This document shows positions 42,883 through 61,762 of a stretch of 64,000 nucleotides of DNA, one piece after another (positions within the stretch are counted from its first letter, which is position 1; every line of letters starts with the position of its first letter). Under the pieces are notes generated by a model that was given only the letters and a program-made list of their open reading frames with translations, did no database searches and was not told where the DNA came from. Position numbers and translations under genes: made by a program. The stretch spans positions 558,001 through 622,000 of the forward strand of contig CP145426.1 in the NCBI GenBank assembly GCA_036867785.1. The letters run 5' to 3'. Source of the stretch: Plasmodiophora brassicae (Eukaryota > Endomyxa: Phytomyxea > Phytomyxea > Plasmodiophorida).

Positions 42883-45351
42883 CTAACGTCTGACCCGAGG
42901 CCGGGATCGGTTGGACAGCTGTTGCTGTATAGCCGACCCCGTGGAACGACGTTGGGAACTCGATGTCGAATTCGACGCGGCTCGGCGCGCAGTAGCAGGT
43001 GATTGCCGTCGCCCACCCTCCAGATCGCCGTGATGGTCGACATCGTCACTCTGCCCAGGATCATCCATCATGGCCCGCAGCCTGGCCTGCTCAGCAGCTT
43101 GAGAATCAGGGCTGCGCCCATTGGCGTTGCTGGCGCCAGACCCATTGTCCTGCTCGACGTGCTGCCGATAGGCCGCCATCCGAGTTCGGGCCTGGTCGGA
43201 CACGTTGGCGATCGTGACCGATTCGTCCCGTTTCAACTCCTTCTGTAACGCCTGGACACGGCCGATGGCGTACGCCTCGATGGCCTGATTATCGCCCTTG
43301 TCGACGAATTGCACCAATGCGTCGCACAGCTGAAGTTCATGACAGACGCCCAGGCTGTCCCTGTTGTCGTCCTGCAGGTGGACCCGGACCAAGTCTTCAA
43401 TCCGGGTGCGCGACTCCCGCCCCTCTGCATCGATTTCGTACATGACGAGCGGATTGGCTGATGAGCGCGAACGAGTGGACCCGGTGGGGTTGGCCGCTTT
43501 TCGCCGCACGATCTGGATGATGTCATCTGGATTGGCCACCTTATCGACAAATTCCTGACCGAACTGCTGTACGTTGACGGTGGCGTACCCGCCGGTCACA
43601 TCAACACGGAGGCGAATCAGGGGCAACCACTGCGACGAGTGAGTGATGGCAGGCGGGCGTGGCGACTCGATTTCCGCCCGACGAATACACTTGTGAACGC
43701 GTTCCCTGAGGAACGCCTGGACGGCGGCACTGTCCGTTCGACCACCCAGGTCGGCAGCGTATTCGCTTAGGACAACGTCTTCGATGATGAACGGGCGCGG
43801 CGTTGTGAGCGGGATCGGTTGCAATCGCACATCAGACCCACGAACCTCCAGAATGCCAACGTGCCTGCGCAGAGACAGGAAAACCATATCAGGCACACGA
43901 ACGGGGGATGGCAAGCAGCGCGGTTACTTCTTGACGGCTTCGGCAGTGCAGAGCGACGTCGCTGCTGAGGACCCTGGCTGTGTGACCAGGAAATTTCCTT
44001 GCAGACTGCGTTCCAGTTCGATGCGACATTCGTGTTCGTGCGCCCAAACGACCACTGCGTGTCGGCACTGTCGTCAGCGGCCGGATACTACTCGAAGCGC
44101 ACAGGAGGGGCGCGTACGGTCGAGGAAATTAGGCAGAAGGCTTTCTGGGATCGAGTTCTTGTACACCACGCTATGTTGCGTCCGGTTCTGATGCAGGACC
44201 AGCATGTTGTACCTGGGCAGCCGATCTCATAGGAGCATACAGCCTTGCCGTACCGAACAGGCCACCATATCGTACCATTCGTTGGTGTCCTGATTGGGAC
44301 GAGCCCAGGCGACCTTCTTGCCGACCAGCGCCCGATGGAGCCGTTCGTCACGTATGCTGCCCAAACCGTAGAGCGCCAGGCGCGTCGACCCCTTACGAAG
44401 CAGTATCGGGCGGACACAGAACTCGCTAATCTATGCTGGCGCGCATTAGTACAGCATCAGGCTCTGCTCTGCGTCGTTATTAACGTACGTCGTCAACCCG
44501 GCCAAAGTAGTTCAGCAGGCTGGCGCTGTCGAGAATATCGAGCGCAGCGTGGCCGCCGTACCCGGATGGGTCGTCGTGGTTCCCATGGATGGCAAAGATC
44601 GGCAGCGACACGTTGATATTGGGATCCTCGAAGTTACAGCACGACCTGGCGCGGTGCACACACAGAATATCAGAACACGGGGCGCTTTTAGGCAACAGCC
44701 AGCTACATATGGCGAACCGTTCATGAAACACGGTCGCCGGGTCCGATAGCATCTGGAAGGCGACCGGCCGATCACCCAGGCAGTGCTTGCGCAGACTAAA
44801 CGGCGTCGCGCACGCGTTAATCCATGGACCTGAGTCGGCATGCAGGCCGTGGATACATTTGCATGGTGTTGAACAGCGTCTGCCGGGTCGGTTTGTTGTG
44901 ATGGAACAGGTCGCCGCCCAGCAGGACGAAGTCAACGTTGGACGACTTGGCAATGATGAGGATCTCCTCGAACGTGCGCATGGCGTCGTCGCCCCTAATA
45001 GGATCCTGCCCCATCACGATTCAGCCACACAACCGAACGTCGTCGTCGTCGTCGTCGTCGTACCCTCTCATTACACCCGAGATGGTTATCAGTGGCAATC
45101 AGAATGCGGAACGTGTCCTCATCGGGCCTGTTCACACAGCCGTGAATACCGGTGCAGGACCCGCTCCAGGAGGCGGCCTGCCTGACGGGATGTGCAGCCC
45201 GGCAGCGCCCGTCATCGCCCCGAACGTGGCACGCGGCGGGGCGCAGCAGTCGGCAGTCGGCAGTCCGCGACGGACCCCGCCCCCGTCGTGCAGCTCGCGT
45301 TGCGCGCCACGCCGGCGGCCCATCTATGACTCGTTTGGCTTCGTCCTTCAT
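42883..45351 (-). CDS. MRE11: MRE11 double-strand-break repair nuclease
   Basis: Exons 45351(?)-45064, 45005-44857, 44795-44718, 44645-44489, 44430-44276, 44212-44118, 44054-43928 and 43864-42883 give about 676 residues, close to the usual 650-710. All seven introns are 58-72 bp, GT-AG, and keep frame. The phosphoesterase motifs are visible: TDNHLG, GGDLFHHNKP, IHGNHDDPSGYGG and VVWAHEHEC (Ala where most have Gly). The DNA-binding cap follows (PLIRLRVDVTGGY, FVDKVANPDDIIQIVRRK), then a low-complexity C-terminus ending RSRPRVRR. Mre11, with Rad50 and Nbs1, binds and resects broken DNA ends in the nucleus. The N-terminal about 75 residues before DEDTFRILIATDN are not conserved, so the start (ATG at 45351, 33 bp past the aquaporin stop) is uncertain. 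The donor of the 44646-44717 intron is weak. Confidence 0.92.
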
Positions 45352-45384
45352 CGCCGCTGTTGTGTATTTGCAGTTGGGGGGTGC

Positions 45385-46239
45385 TCAGGGCGATTTAGCG
45401 GTCTTGGTGGCGGCGGTCGGCGTGGCGACCACGACGACGGCGCCGTCGTTCGGGCGCACATCGCCGTACAGGACGACCTGGCCGACCAGGGCGAGGCAGG
45501 CGCCGATGATCGGCCCGACGATGTAGATCCAGGCCTGCGTCCAGGCGGCCTGCTCCCAGAACTTGAGGACGACGAACGTGCCCAGCCAGCGCGCTGGGTT
45601 GATGCCGCAGCCGGTCACGCCAATCAGGGCCAGGTGCGTCGCCCAGACGCTCATGCCGATGACGAGCGGCGCCTGCGCCCGCAGCGAGTCCTTGTCGGGC
45701 GTCGACCGGCCGCGCGATGTCTGGACGGCCGTGGAGAAGACCGTCATGACCAGGAAGGCGGTGCCCACCACTTCGGCCAGGAACCCGGCGCCGAGCGTCA
45801 CATTCGGGCCGAGCGACAGCGCCCCGGCCACGGTCGGGACAATGCCATCGGCGAGGGCGGCGCCCAGGATCGCCCCCAGGCACTGAGCGACGCCGTACGC
45901 GACGGCCATGATCGGGTCGATGTGCCCGGCCAGCGCCAGCGCCAACGTCACCGCCGGGTTGATGTGCCCGCCGCTGACGCCGGCGCACGAGTAGATCACC
46001 ACGATGAGCGACACGCCGAACGCCGTCGCGATCAGCAGGACCTTGCTGTCGGCGTCAGCGTTGCCGACGACGGCGCTGGACACGGCCAGCACCGACGTCA
46101 TGACGAAGATGCAGGTGCCGATGAACTCGGCGGCGACGGCCCGGTGCGGGTAGAACACCTCGGCCGGCGGCGACATCAGCGACGACGACTTGTTCAGGAC
46201 GACCGACGGCATGGCGCGCAGGGCGGTGTCAGTGGGCAT
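45385..46239 (-). CDS. Aquaporin (major intrinsic protein), water-type filter
   Basis: 284 residues in one exon, with ATG at 46239. Six hydrophobic segments and both half-helix motifs are present: SGGHINPAVTLAL after the second helix and TGCGINPARWLG before the last. The residues that line the selectivity filter in mammalian AQP1 (Phe, His, Cys, Arg) have equivalents here: AFGVS, THLALI, TGCG and NPAR. A water rather than glycerol channel is therefore most likely. The loop with TSRGRSTPDKDSLRAQ is longer than usual. The protein would sit in the plasma or contractile-vacuole membrane. It lies head-to-tail with MRE11, only some tens of bases apart. The frame is open further upstream to 46803, but that stretch is not aquaporin-like. 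Confidence 0.93.
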   Translation of the reverse strand: MPTDTALRAMPSVVLNKSSSLMSPPAEVFYPHRAVAAEFIGTCIFVMTSVLAVSSAVVGNADADSKVLLIATAFGVSLIVVIYSCAGVSGGHINPAVTLALALAGHIDPIMAVAYGVAQCLGAILGAALADGIVPTVAGALSLGPNVTLGAGFLAEVVGTAFLVMTVFSTAVQTSRGRSTPDKDSLRAQAPLVIGMSVWATHLALIGVTGCGINPARWLGTFVVLKFWEQAAWTQAWIYIVGPIIGACLALVGQVVLYGDVRPNDGAVVVVATPTAATKTAKSP

Positions 46240-46495
46240 GCACGCGATTGTCAGGTATGAGGAGGGGCGTGGACAGCGCGTGCGCGCGCGTCCCCCCGAC
46301 AGCGCTGGGTGGTGACACATCGAGGGCGGCGGGCGCGTGCCAACCTGCTGCGCGAAGGCACGCACCCCCCTTGGTTGACACGCGCTCCACGGTGACCGAG
46401 CGTACGTTCCTACGAGCGTGTGCGTGTGTGTGCGTGTGTACCTGCGCGTATGCGTCCCTGTATGTAGTAGTGGGCGACAGGGGGGGGGCGCCTTC
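46240..46495. other. Intergenic, aquaporin upstream region
   Basis: 256 bp between the methyltransferase stop and the aquaporin ATG. It contains GTGT-rich and G-rich runs (TGTGTGTGCGTGTGT-like near 46430, GGGGGGGG near 46480). No clear TATA box was seen. Confidence 0.5.
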
Positions 46496-47639
46496 TTACA
46501 GTGCGACCGCGACGATGGCCACGCCGCGAATGCTGACCGGGGCGGGCACCCATCCGGGGCCGATGCGGGCCCGCGTCTTCGGGTACAGGTCCGCGTCGAT
46601 GTCGTGGCGCAACAGCTTGGCCGTCGTCGTGTAGAAATGCGCCATGGCCTGGAACATGGCCGGGTGCGTGCCCTGCAGGCCGTCGGCGTCCGCCAGGAAG
46701 CGCTCGGCGCGCTCCCAGACGAACGCCGACCAGGCCGACGTGCAGTCGTCCCACTGCACGATGCGCATGGCCTGGGCGGCGAGCGCGTCCTCGTACTGGC
46801 CACGCGTCAGCAGCGACCTGGCGGGGACGCCCACCGAATCCCGCAGCATGCCCTGGTCGTCATCGTTGTCGGCGCCGCCGTCGCAGGCGACGTAATCCTC
46901 GATGTAGATGCGCCCGCCGGGACGAAGCCCCTGGTGCACCTGCCGGAACAGCTGGGCCTTGTCGGCGATCTGGCCGACACGCGGGATCGGTCAGTCAAGT
47001 GTCGTGAGCGGGGGCGACGACCGAGACACCACGTACGTGCAGGAAGACGAGCTGGGCGACCATGATGTCGTACTCGCCGCGCAGCGCCATGCCGAGGATG
47101 TCGCCCTGCACGACGCGGATCGTCGCGCTGTCAATGCCGACCAGGTCGTTCAGGCGACGATGGCAGTCGCACAGGTCGTCGCGGATGTCGATGGCGTCGA
47201 CCGCGCCGGTCGACCCGAGGTGCCCGCTGATGGCGCGCGCCGGGCCGCCGATGCCCGCGCCGATATCCAGGACGCGCACGCGGGCGCTGGCCGCATCGCC
47301 GCCGAACGCCGCCTGGGCGTCGCGCAGGAACGCCAGCAGGCGGCGCGTGCCCTCGTAATGCAGCTGGTCGTACGGGGCCAGGTCGTCGGGCCGGATCGGT
47401 CGACGCGGCAGCGACACCACCCTGGACAGGACGAAGGCCAGGCGCTCCGGCCCATACAGCGACGCGCTGATCGGCACGTCGTCCGCCGCGCCCCCGCGCG
47501 CCGCATCGCCGACGACTGGACACAGGTTAACGCCCGCGCCCACGATCCAGATCAGGGTGCTGCCCACCACCACCATCGTCATCATCATCATCATCGTCAT
47601 GCGTCGTCGATGCCGACGGTCGCATGTGGCGATGGCCAC
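46496..47639 (-). CDS. Class I SAM-dependent methyltransferase with hydrophobic leader
   Basis: Two exons, 47639-47037 and 46969-46496, with a 67-bp GT-AG intron that restores LVFLH/IADKAQLFRQVHQGLRPGG. About 358 residues. A Met-rich start is followed by the hydrophobic TMVVVGSTLIWIVGAGV, a signal peptide or anchor. The ATG at 47600 is an alternative start. Then come DQLHYEGTRRLL, the SAM-binding motif I VRVLDIGAGIGGPAR, the acidic motif AIDI, GDILGM, and the motif IV/post-I region YDIMVAQLVFLH. DQ.HY.GT plus this core resembles sarcosine/dimethylglycine and related small-molecule N-methyltransferases. The substrate cannot be told. The leader suggests secretion or the endomembrane system, which is unusual for this family. 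Confidence 0.82.
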
Positions 47640-48181
47640 CGCCCCCGCCTACGGCCTGGTCGCGACCGCGTACTGCTCGCCGCGTCATGCCGTCGTCGGC
47701 GTCGAGGCCCTGAAGAACGGGCGCGCGCCTTCGACAAGCCCAAAATCCGGGTCCGAAGAATCCGGGCCCGTCATTCGCGACCGACCGACGTTGGGCATCG
47801 GCTGCGTTCCGTTGATAAACCATCCTTCCGCTAGTCACCTATGTAGGGCCGGTGGTTACCCCCCCTGTGTCGTCGACGGAGCCGCTCATGGCCGCTGCTG
47901 AACGTTCACCCGAGGGCCGGCGCCTGTGGGAATCAGCATCGGGGTCAACAAGGGGGGCGGCGGCGGCGGCGGCGGCGGCGGGCTCCCCCCAAAAGGCGCG
48001 GTCGGGCGCACCAACCCGCGCGCCGTCATACGCCCGTCTTCCGGGGACGACCGCCGGTGCCATCGCTCTGCACGCGGAAGCGCCTCCATCGATCACGTGG
48101 ACCTTCGCCCGCGGTACAACGATGATATGGCATCGCACACAGCGGGGCGTCGGTTGACGACGACCCGTGCGCGTTCAGGTC
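47640..48181. promoter_or_regulatory. Divergent promoter region with GGC repeat
   Basis: 542 bp between the divergently transcribed methyltransferase and the GAT-like gene. It holds a (GGC)n tract at about 47955-47980 and G/C-rich sequence on both sides. No canonical TATA box was identified. It likely contains both promoters. Confidence 0.45.
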
Positions 48182-48839
48182 ATGGACAGCGCGACATGGC
48201 TGTCGGACGTATGGCTCGTCAAGCTCAAGGGCGACCTTCGTCAGGCATGCGACCTGATCGACACGGCCGACGCCGGCACGCTGGACGAGGTCCACCGCCG
48301 GATCCTGCTGTGCCTGCTGGGTATACACCCTATGGTGTTGCGCCCCCATGTTGGATGACCTGACTCGCGTTGCTCAGAGGTCGACCAGGAGCCCATTGTC
48401 GACTGCCTGCTGGCCCTCAACGACCAGACACAGATGGCCCTGCAGCAGCTGGCTGCCGGGCAGCGACGCCCGGCCGATCGTCGCCACCTGCTCGACAAGG
48501 TGGACCGACTCCGCATCGGTACGGGCAGACGACGACAGCACCGCCGGCCGGTGGTGGTCGGGAACTAACGCACCGCGATCATGTGTTCGCCCAGATCCAC
48601 CGCCAATGTTGGCCTTGTCGCCGCCGCCCCCGCCCGCGCCGGTGCCAACGACGACGTCGGTCGCGGACGACCCGCTGGACGCCGACTTCCACGCCATTGC
48701 CAGCCGGGGCACGGCGTCGATGGCCGCCCAGCAGCAACGGCCGTCCAGCAACGACGTCGACGACGCGTTCGCTGCCATCGCCAGCGGCGACGACGTCCGC
48801 CTGCTGTTCGACAGCGACCCGGCCCCCAGGCCACGTTAA
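48182..48839 (+). CDS. Small protein with GAT-like helical domain
   Basis: Three exons, 48182-48320, 48378-48518 and 48595-48839, with introns of 57 and 76 bp. Both introns are GT-AG and the splices keep one frame of 174 codons. The N-terminal half is helical. Its segment VHRRILLCLLEVDQEPIVDCLLALNDQTQMALQQL has the LxxLND signature of GAT domains (TOM1/GGA), which bind ubiquitin or small GTPases during endosomal sorting. A Pro-rich linker (SPPPPPAPVPT) and an acidic tail follow, with two similar DDxDFxAIAS and DDAFAAIASGDD motifs. These resemble short peptide signals for clathrin or adaptor binding. The VHS domain usual before GAT is absent. The assignment rests on pattern only. Confidence 0.65.
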
Positions 48840-49308
48840 TAAGCGATGCGCATCGCTACGTCTGCTGCGTCATCGTGTACACAGTGTAAGCGCCGACGAG
48901 ATGTGGAGCGGCGCCCAGTATATCGTCCTGATCAGCTGGGCCCGCCAACGGGCCACCTCACTGAACAGCGGCGTACACGTGTCTGGCGTATCCCACTGGG
49001 GTGGGTGCCGGCGCCGGGGTTGTCGCTCACCGCTGGATCGATCGGCGAACGACACCGTTTCACGGATGGCGATCGGCGGTCTCGTGAACGCTCCGCAGGC
49101 GCGTTGAAGCCCCCCCCAATTAGGCGGCGCAACGTGGTTGTCGACGGGCCCCCAGCAAGCGCTGCGCTATGGAAGTAGTCCAGTGTACAAGGACCACTTG
49201 TTTGTGCCGCCAGCGGGACCTACAGCAGGGACCACCCAACAATATATATTACTGAACGTTGACGAGCGTCGAGGGGTTAGCCGCGCGCGCGCGCACACAC
49301 ACACACGA
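48840..49308. other. Intergenic between convergent genes
   Basis: 469 bp between the 3' ends of the GAT-like and BEACH genes. It contains a CA/CG dinucleotide run (49285-49305) and ATATATATT near 49245. No frame or repeat of note. Confidence 0.5.
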
Positions 49309-57799
<8,491 letters not shown>

Positions 57800-58771
57800 A
57801 ACAATGGCTGCCACCCGCTCTGTCTACTGCAGGCGCGAGCGAGGTCAGCGGCGACGTCGACCCATACAGTCGACGGCGGACGGAGGAGGGGGACGACGAC
57901 GATCCAAAATGGCGACGACCCCCACCCCCCCCCCCCCCCCCCGCTGCGGGTTGCTGTGGGGGGGGGGCGCTGTTCCGTCTCTGGTCGCTCTGTCTGTGTC
58001 TGTGTGCGGGCCCCGCCCGGACAATGTTGGCAACATGAAAGACAAACACGGAGAGGGGCGTTGCGGTCCCCTCGCCATTCGGTTCGAGGCCTCTGTCTGC
58101 TTGGCTACGCCGACACCCGATGTTCTGCCCATCAACAGAACAGCACAACTCAGTGCCGCTCTGCCCATTGATCAGGTCATCACTTTGACGTGTACAGCGC
58201 AGTAGACACATAGGTTGACTTAAAGCAACGACTATATGGTACCTTGGCGTGTCGTCATCGGCAAGCGCGTTCGACATGGGGATCCAGCCGTCCTCGGTAA
58301 CGCGGCCGCATGCGACGAAACACACTCAGGTCCGCATGATGCCGGGATTATACGGTGGCCCCTTTGACCACCGGGTCGACGCGTGCAACGCCAGTCTCGG
58401 GTCGACCCGCTGTCATATCTCGTTCCTGGCGCCCTTCAAGGACGCCACAGTTCGTCCCAATATCGTTCCCGTATAGGCAGGTATGGCCATTCCGGTCTAT
58501 CACCCATGGTTATGGAGCATACCAAGGCATATAGCTGTCGCTTCCCGAGCGACGTCGCACACGACTGAATTCGCGACAAGGTTCGCCCGACGCGGGTCGA
58601 CACGTTGACATACTATGCGCGCTGTATGTTGTCCCGACCGGTAGAGGACCTCGTGCGCCCGGCCGCCATTACTCGGGGCAGGCGTTCACCGGATGATCGA
58701 GGATGTGATATGACGGGGGCGGCCCGCGGGTGCGTCTTGCGCGTCTGCCCCGGCCCGACCGACCACCAACC
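57800..58771. promoter_or_regulatory. Upstream region of the BEACH gene with C/G homopolymer hairpin
   Basis: 972 bp between the BEACH start and the 3' end of the first SKP1/ankyrin gene. At 57919-57968 a C-run interrupted once (about 20 bases) faces a G-run of ten across GCTGCGGGTTGCTGT, able to form a hairpin or quadruplex close to the BEACH start. A frame at 58249-58476 has no recognisable features and starts with GTG, so it is not called. Confidence 0.5.
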
Positions 58772-59827
58772 CTACCAGGCGGCCGTATGCCGGTGATGCG
58801 CCAGCACCCGCTCGAAGGTGAGTGCCAACAGGTCAGCCGGCGTCGCCTGGTACGCGTCCCGCGCGTCGGCCTCGATGCCGGTGGCGTTCGTCAGCAGGCG
58901 CACGATGTGGCGATGCCCGCGCAGGGCCGCCTCGTGCAGGGGCGTCCTGCGCGCGTCGTCGCGGGCGCGCGCGTTCACGTCGACGCCCGGGACGCTGAGC
59001 AGCAGCGCGGTGATGCGGGCGTACCCGCGCCGCGCCGCATAGTGCAGGGGCGTCCGGTACGTGATCGGGTCGCGCGCGTTCACATCGATGCCGGCGACGT
59101 GCAGCAGCAGCTCGACGACGAGCTCGTCGCCGTCGGATACGGCCCAGTGCAGGGCGTTGCCCGTGGAGTCCCATGGCGTCCCGTTGATGACGCTCGGGTT
59201 GCCGCCGTAGACGACGAGGCGGGCGACCTGCCCGGCGACGCACCTGCCCGGGTCGGTGCGCGCGGCACGTCGCAGGCGGTGCACGCCGACGGAGTGGTCC
59301 AGGGCGAACCAGAAGGCATCGGCGGGCAGCAGGTCGCGCAGGGCGGCGACCTGCTGCCAGGTGCGCTTCGTGGACATGATGGTCGTGGTCAGCGGGCGCA
59401 TCTCGAGGTAGTGAGCGGCCGCCAGCAGCCGGCACTGCGCTTCGGTGCTCGGCCAGTGCCGGTCGAGACGAACCCGGACCCAGGCGGCAACGCGGTCGAC
59501 CTGTCGCACAGCGATCAGCGCGACACGCCGCTGCGGCAGGTCACGCCAGCATACCTCGTGGACGGCCGACATGCTGATGAACTGCGCGATGAACTCCAGC
59601 TCGGGGCGGGCGATCGCGGGCAGCGGCACCGGGACGTCGACGTCGACGCCCCGCTCGCCGAGGTCGTCGACCATGGCCTTCAGGACGCCAGACTGCACCG
59701 TTGCCGCCGACGTGTTCACGACGTGGTCGCCGGCGGCATCGCCGCCAGCATCGAACGTGAGCGCGCCGCCGATGCCCGCTATGCCGATCGCGATGATCAC
59801 CGTCCGGTAGCTGATGCGGGTTCGCAT
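58772..59827 (-). CDS. Putative secreted SKP1/POZ-ankyrin protein 1
   Basis: Exons 59827-59555 and 59500-58772, with a 54-bp GT-AG intron and 333 residues. The intron is a multiple of three and free of stops. Its reality is shown by the paralogue next door, which has an intron at the same place and phase (VHE/VDRVAAWVR against GND/VDGAIQWAR). The N-terminus is a hydrophobic leader (TVIIAIGIAGIGGALTF). A SKP1-type POZ fold follows (SAATVQSGVLKAMVDDLGE, VPLPAIARPELEFIAQFI), with the SKP1 signature LLAAAHYLEMRPL. Then come four to five ankyrin repeats (NALHWAVSDGDELVVELLL, TPLHYAARRGYARITALLL, TPLHEAALRGHRHIVRLL). SKP1 normally works inside cells in SCF ubiquitin ligases, so a leader suggests delivery into a host cell. 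Confidence 0.8.
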   Translation of the reverse strand: MRTRISYRTVIIAIGIAGIGGALTFDAGGDAAGDHVVNTSAATVQSGVLKAMVDDLGERGVDVDVPVPLPAIARPELEFIAQFISMSAVHEVCWRDLPQRRVALIAVRQVDRVAAWVRVRLDRHWPSTEAQCRLLAAAHYLEMRPLTTTIMSTKRTWQQVAALRDLLPADAFWFALDHSVGVHRLRRAARTDPGRCVAGQVARLVVYGGNPSVINGTPWDSTGNALHWAVSDGDELVVELLLHVAGIDVNARDPITYRTPLHYAARRGYARITALLLSVPGVDVNARARDDARRTPLHEAALRGHRHIVRLLTNATGIEADARDAYQATPADLLALTFERVLAHHRHTAAW

Positions 59828-60046
59828 CGGTCAACTCCGTGATGATGGGTCGAATCTGCGCCGGGCCGAGCGGGTCACCGGCAACTGCGGCGCAATACTG
59901 ACCGGTGGCTGTTGTCTTCCTGCCCAGCTGGGGGCCCGTTGACTACGTGGTACGCAACAGGTTTGTTGAAGAGTAACGACTACGTCGCGGGAGGGGCGTC
60001 ATCAATCCTAGACCAGTGCGCGCAGCAAGTTGTTTAACTGCCATCG
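59828..60046. other. Intergenic between tandem SKP1/ankyrin genes
   Basis: 219 bp forming the 3' end region of gene 2 and the promoter of gene 1. No motif stood out. Confidence 0.5.
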
Positions 60047-61241
60047 TCATACTCTAGGGCGCCGGTGCCAGTACCGCTCCTTGAGGTGGTCGAACGATCG
60101 CTTCGCTGCACCGAGCGTCCTGGTAATGTGATCAGCCGCGCTGGTCCTCCTCCTGGGTTGGTCGTTGCGATCGCCTTGCGAAAGGCCCTCATGTCGCCGC
60201 GGCCTGAGAAGGTCGACAATGTCAGCGTAGCCGGCGTCGCTGGCTATGTCCAACGCCGTCTGCTGCATGTCGTCTTTGGCATCGAGGTCGACCCCGGGGG
60301 CGCCCAGCAGCAGCTCGACAATATCGCGACGACCGTAGTACGCGGCCAGGTGCAACGGCGACATCCCAGTACCCGAACGCGCGTTGACGTTGACCGCCGG
60401 CGCATCCATTAGCACCTCGAAAATGCGATAATGGCCCTGGACGGCTGCCCAGTGCAACGGCGTCATTTCGTCAGCGTCGTGGCTGTTGACGTCGACGCCC
60501 AGCGCCTTGACCAGCAGCTCGACAATCAACTCCTCACCGTTCGCCGCGGCCCACTGCAGCACGTTACGTCCAGTGCCCAAATCATCCCATATGGCCGTAT
60601 TGATGGGCAGAGTGCCGCCTCCTGCGAGCAGGCGCTCACGAATCTCCCGGACAATGGACTCGCGGATCGCCCCGGCTTCCTGACGAAGGCGGGTGACGGC
60701 AGACGATTTGTCAACGACGAGACGGAGAGCGTCTGACGGCAACATATCACGCAATTCAGCGATATCGTCCCAGGTGCGCCCCGTCAACGCCACAGCAATC
60801 ATTAGCGAGTCCATATCGAGGTAATCTGCGGCTCTCAGCAGACGGCGCCGCTCTTCAGCACTAATCGCGTTGAGACTGAGGCGGGCCCATTGGATGGCGC
60901 CATCGACCTATTGCGGGCGTTCATAAGATTTACCACCATCAACAATGCGAACCTACATCATTGCCTGCATTGCTGCGGATGAACTCGACGATTCGCTCCA
61001 GTTCGCTCTTGGCGATGACGGGCAGAACGAGGGCGTCATCGCGTTCGCCAAGGTCGCTAATCAAATCACTGAGAACCCTCGAGTGCGACATGGCGGTCGA
61101 CGTGTTAACGGAGTAATCACAGGCGTCAACATCGCCCGGCCGTAGCCGGATAGCGCCAGAACTGCTCGCGACAAAGCAGACGCAGGCCACCGCCATGATG
61201 ATGGGCTTCGACAAGCACGGAACAGGACCCTCGTCCTCCAT
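60047..61241 (-). CDS. Putative secreted SKP1/POZ-ankyrin protein 2
   Basis: Exons 61241-60957 and 60907-60047, with a 49-bp intron (GTAGGT...AATAG) and 381 residues. The leader is PIIMAVACVCFVASSSGA. An alternative ATG at 61196 starts directly at the hydrophobic stretch. Then come the POZ-like half (YSVNTSTAMSHSRVLSDLISDLGE, VLPVIAKSELERIVEFI), the SKP1 signature RRRLLRAADYLDMDSL, a helical linker, and three clear ankyrin repeats (NVLQWAAANGEELIVELLV, TPLHWAAVQGHYRIFEVLM, SPLHLAAYYGRRDIVELLL) plus a weaker fourth. The basic tail is absent in the paralogue. It is a tandem duplicate of the gene at 58772, diverged to modest identity. Confidence 0.8.
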
Positions 61242-61762
61242 TGTTCCGACCGGTCGCCGCTCGTGCTGCCTGCAACAGCGTACGGACGTGTGTCATCACT
61301 GGCCAACCGGTGGCGTTGCAGAGCACTGGCGGGACGCGGTTTACCTATAATTGTGCGTTGCGCAGTCACGCAGAACCTACACTCTAGATGTGCGCAAGTC
61401 GCGCTGTTCGCAGAATGATGGGAGGACACTGAACCCTGACTGCACATCGTTTCTGTTGTACTTAGCAGTTAACACTGGAGAACACAGGCGATGATGCTCT
61501 GAGCAGCGCATCATCGCTCTGGTGACCGTTCCCTGCTCAGGCTGTTCAGGGACGGCTCCAGCTGTTGAGCGTGGCTGGCGAGCGATCGTGCCGGCCCTGT
61601 GAATCGACGGACCTTGGCGGGGCGAGGTTGCTCGGGGTGAATGGTTCCTGCTAAATCGGGCAGCGGTCCAGTTCACCCGAACCCAGCAGGCGGGCCCTAT
61701 TCTCGGATGCACCCAGCATTGCAGCCAAATCGGTCCTCCTGACGCGTGCGGCCGCCAACTCG
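61242..61762. promoter_or_regulatory. Divergent promoter between SKP1/ankyrin 2 and coiled-coil gene
   Basis: 521 bp between two divergently transcribed genes that both begin with hydrophobic leaders. No TATA box or obvious palindromic operator was seen. Confidence 0.45.

Noticed and set aside
46240-46803. N-terminal extension of the aquaporin frame
   Set aside because: It overlaps the methyltransferase gene, is Arg/Ser/Pro-rich and has no membrane helices. The ATG at 46239 gives a normal aquaporin length.
58249-58476. 75-codon frame between BEACH and SKP1/ankyrin genes
   Set aside because: It starts with GTG, has no recognisable features and no splice partners.
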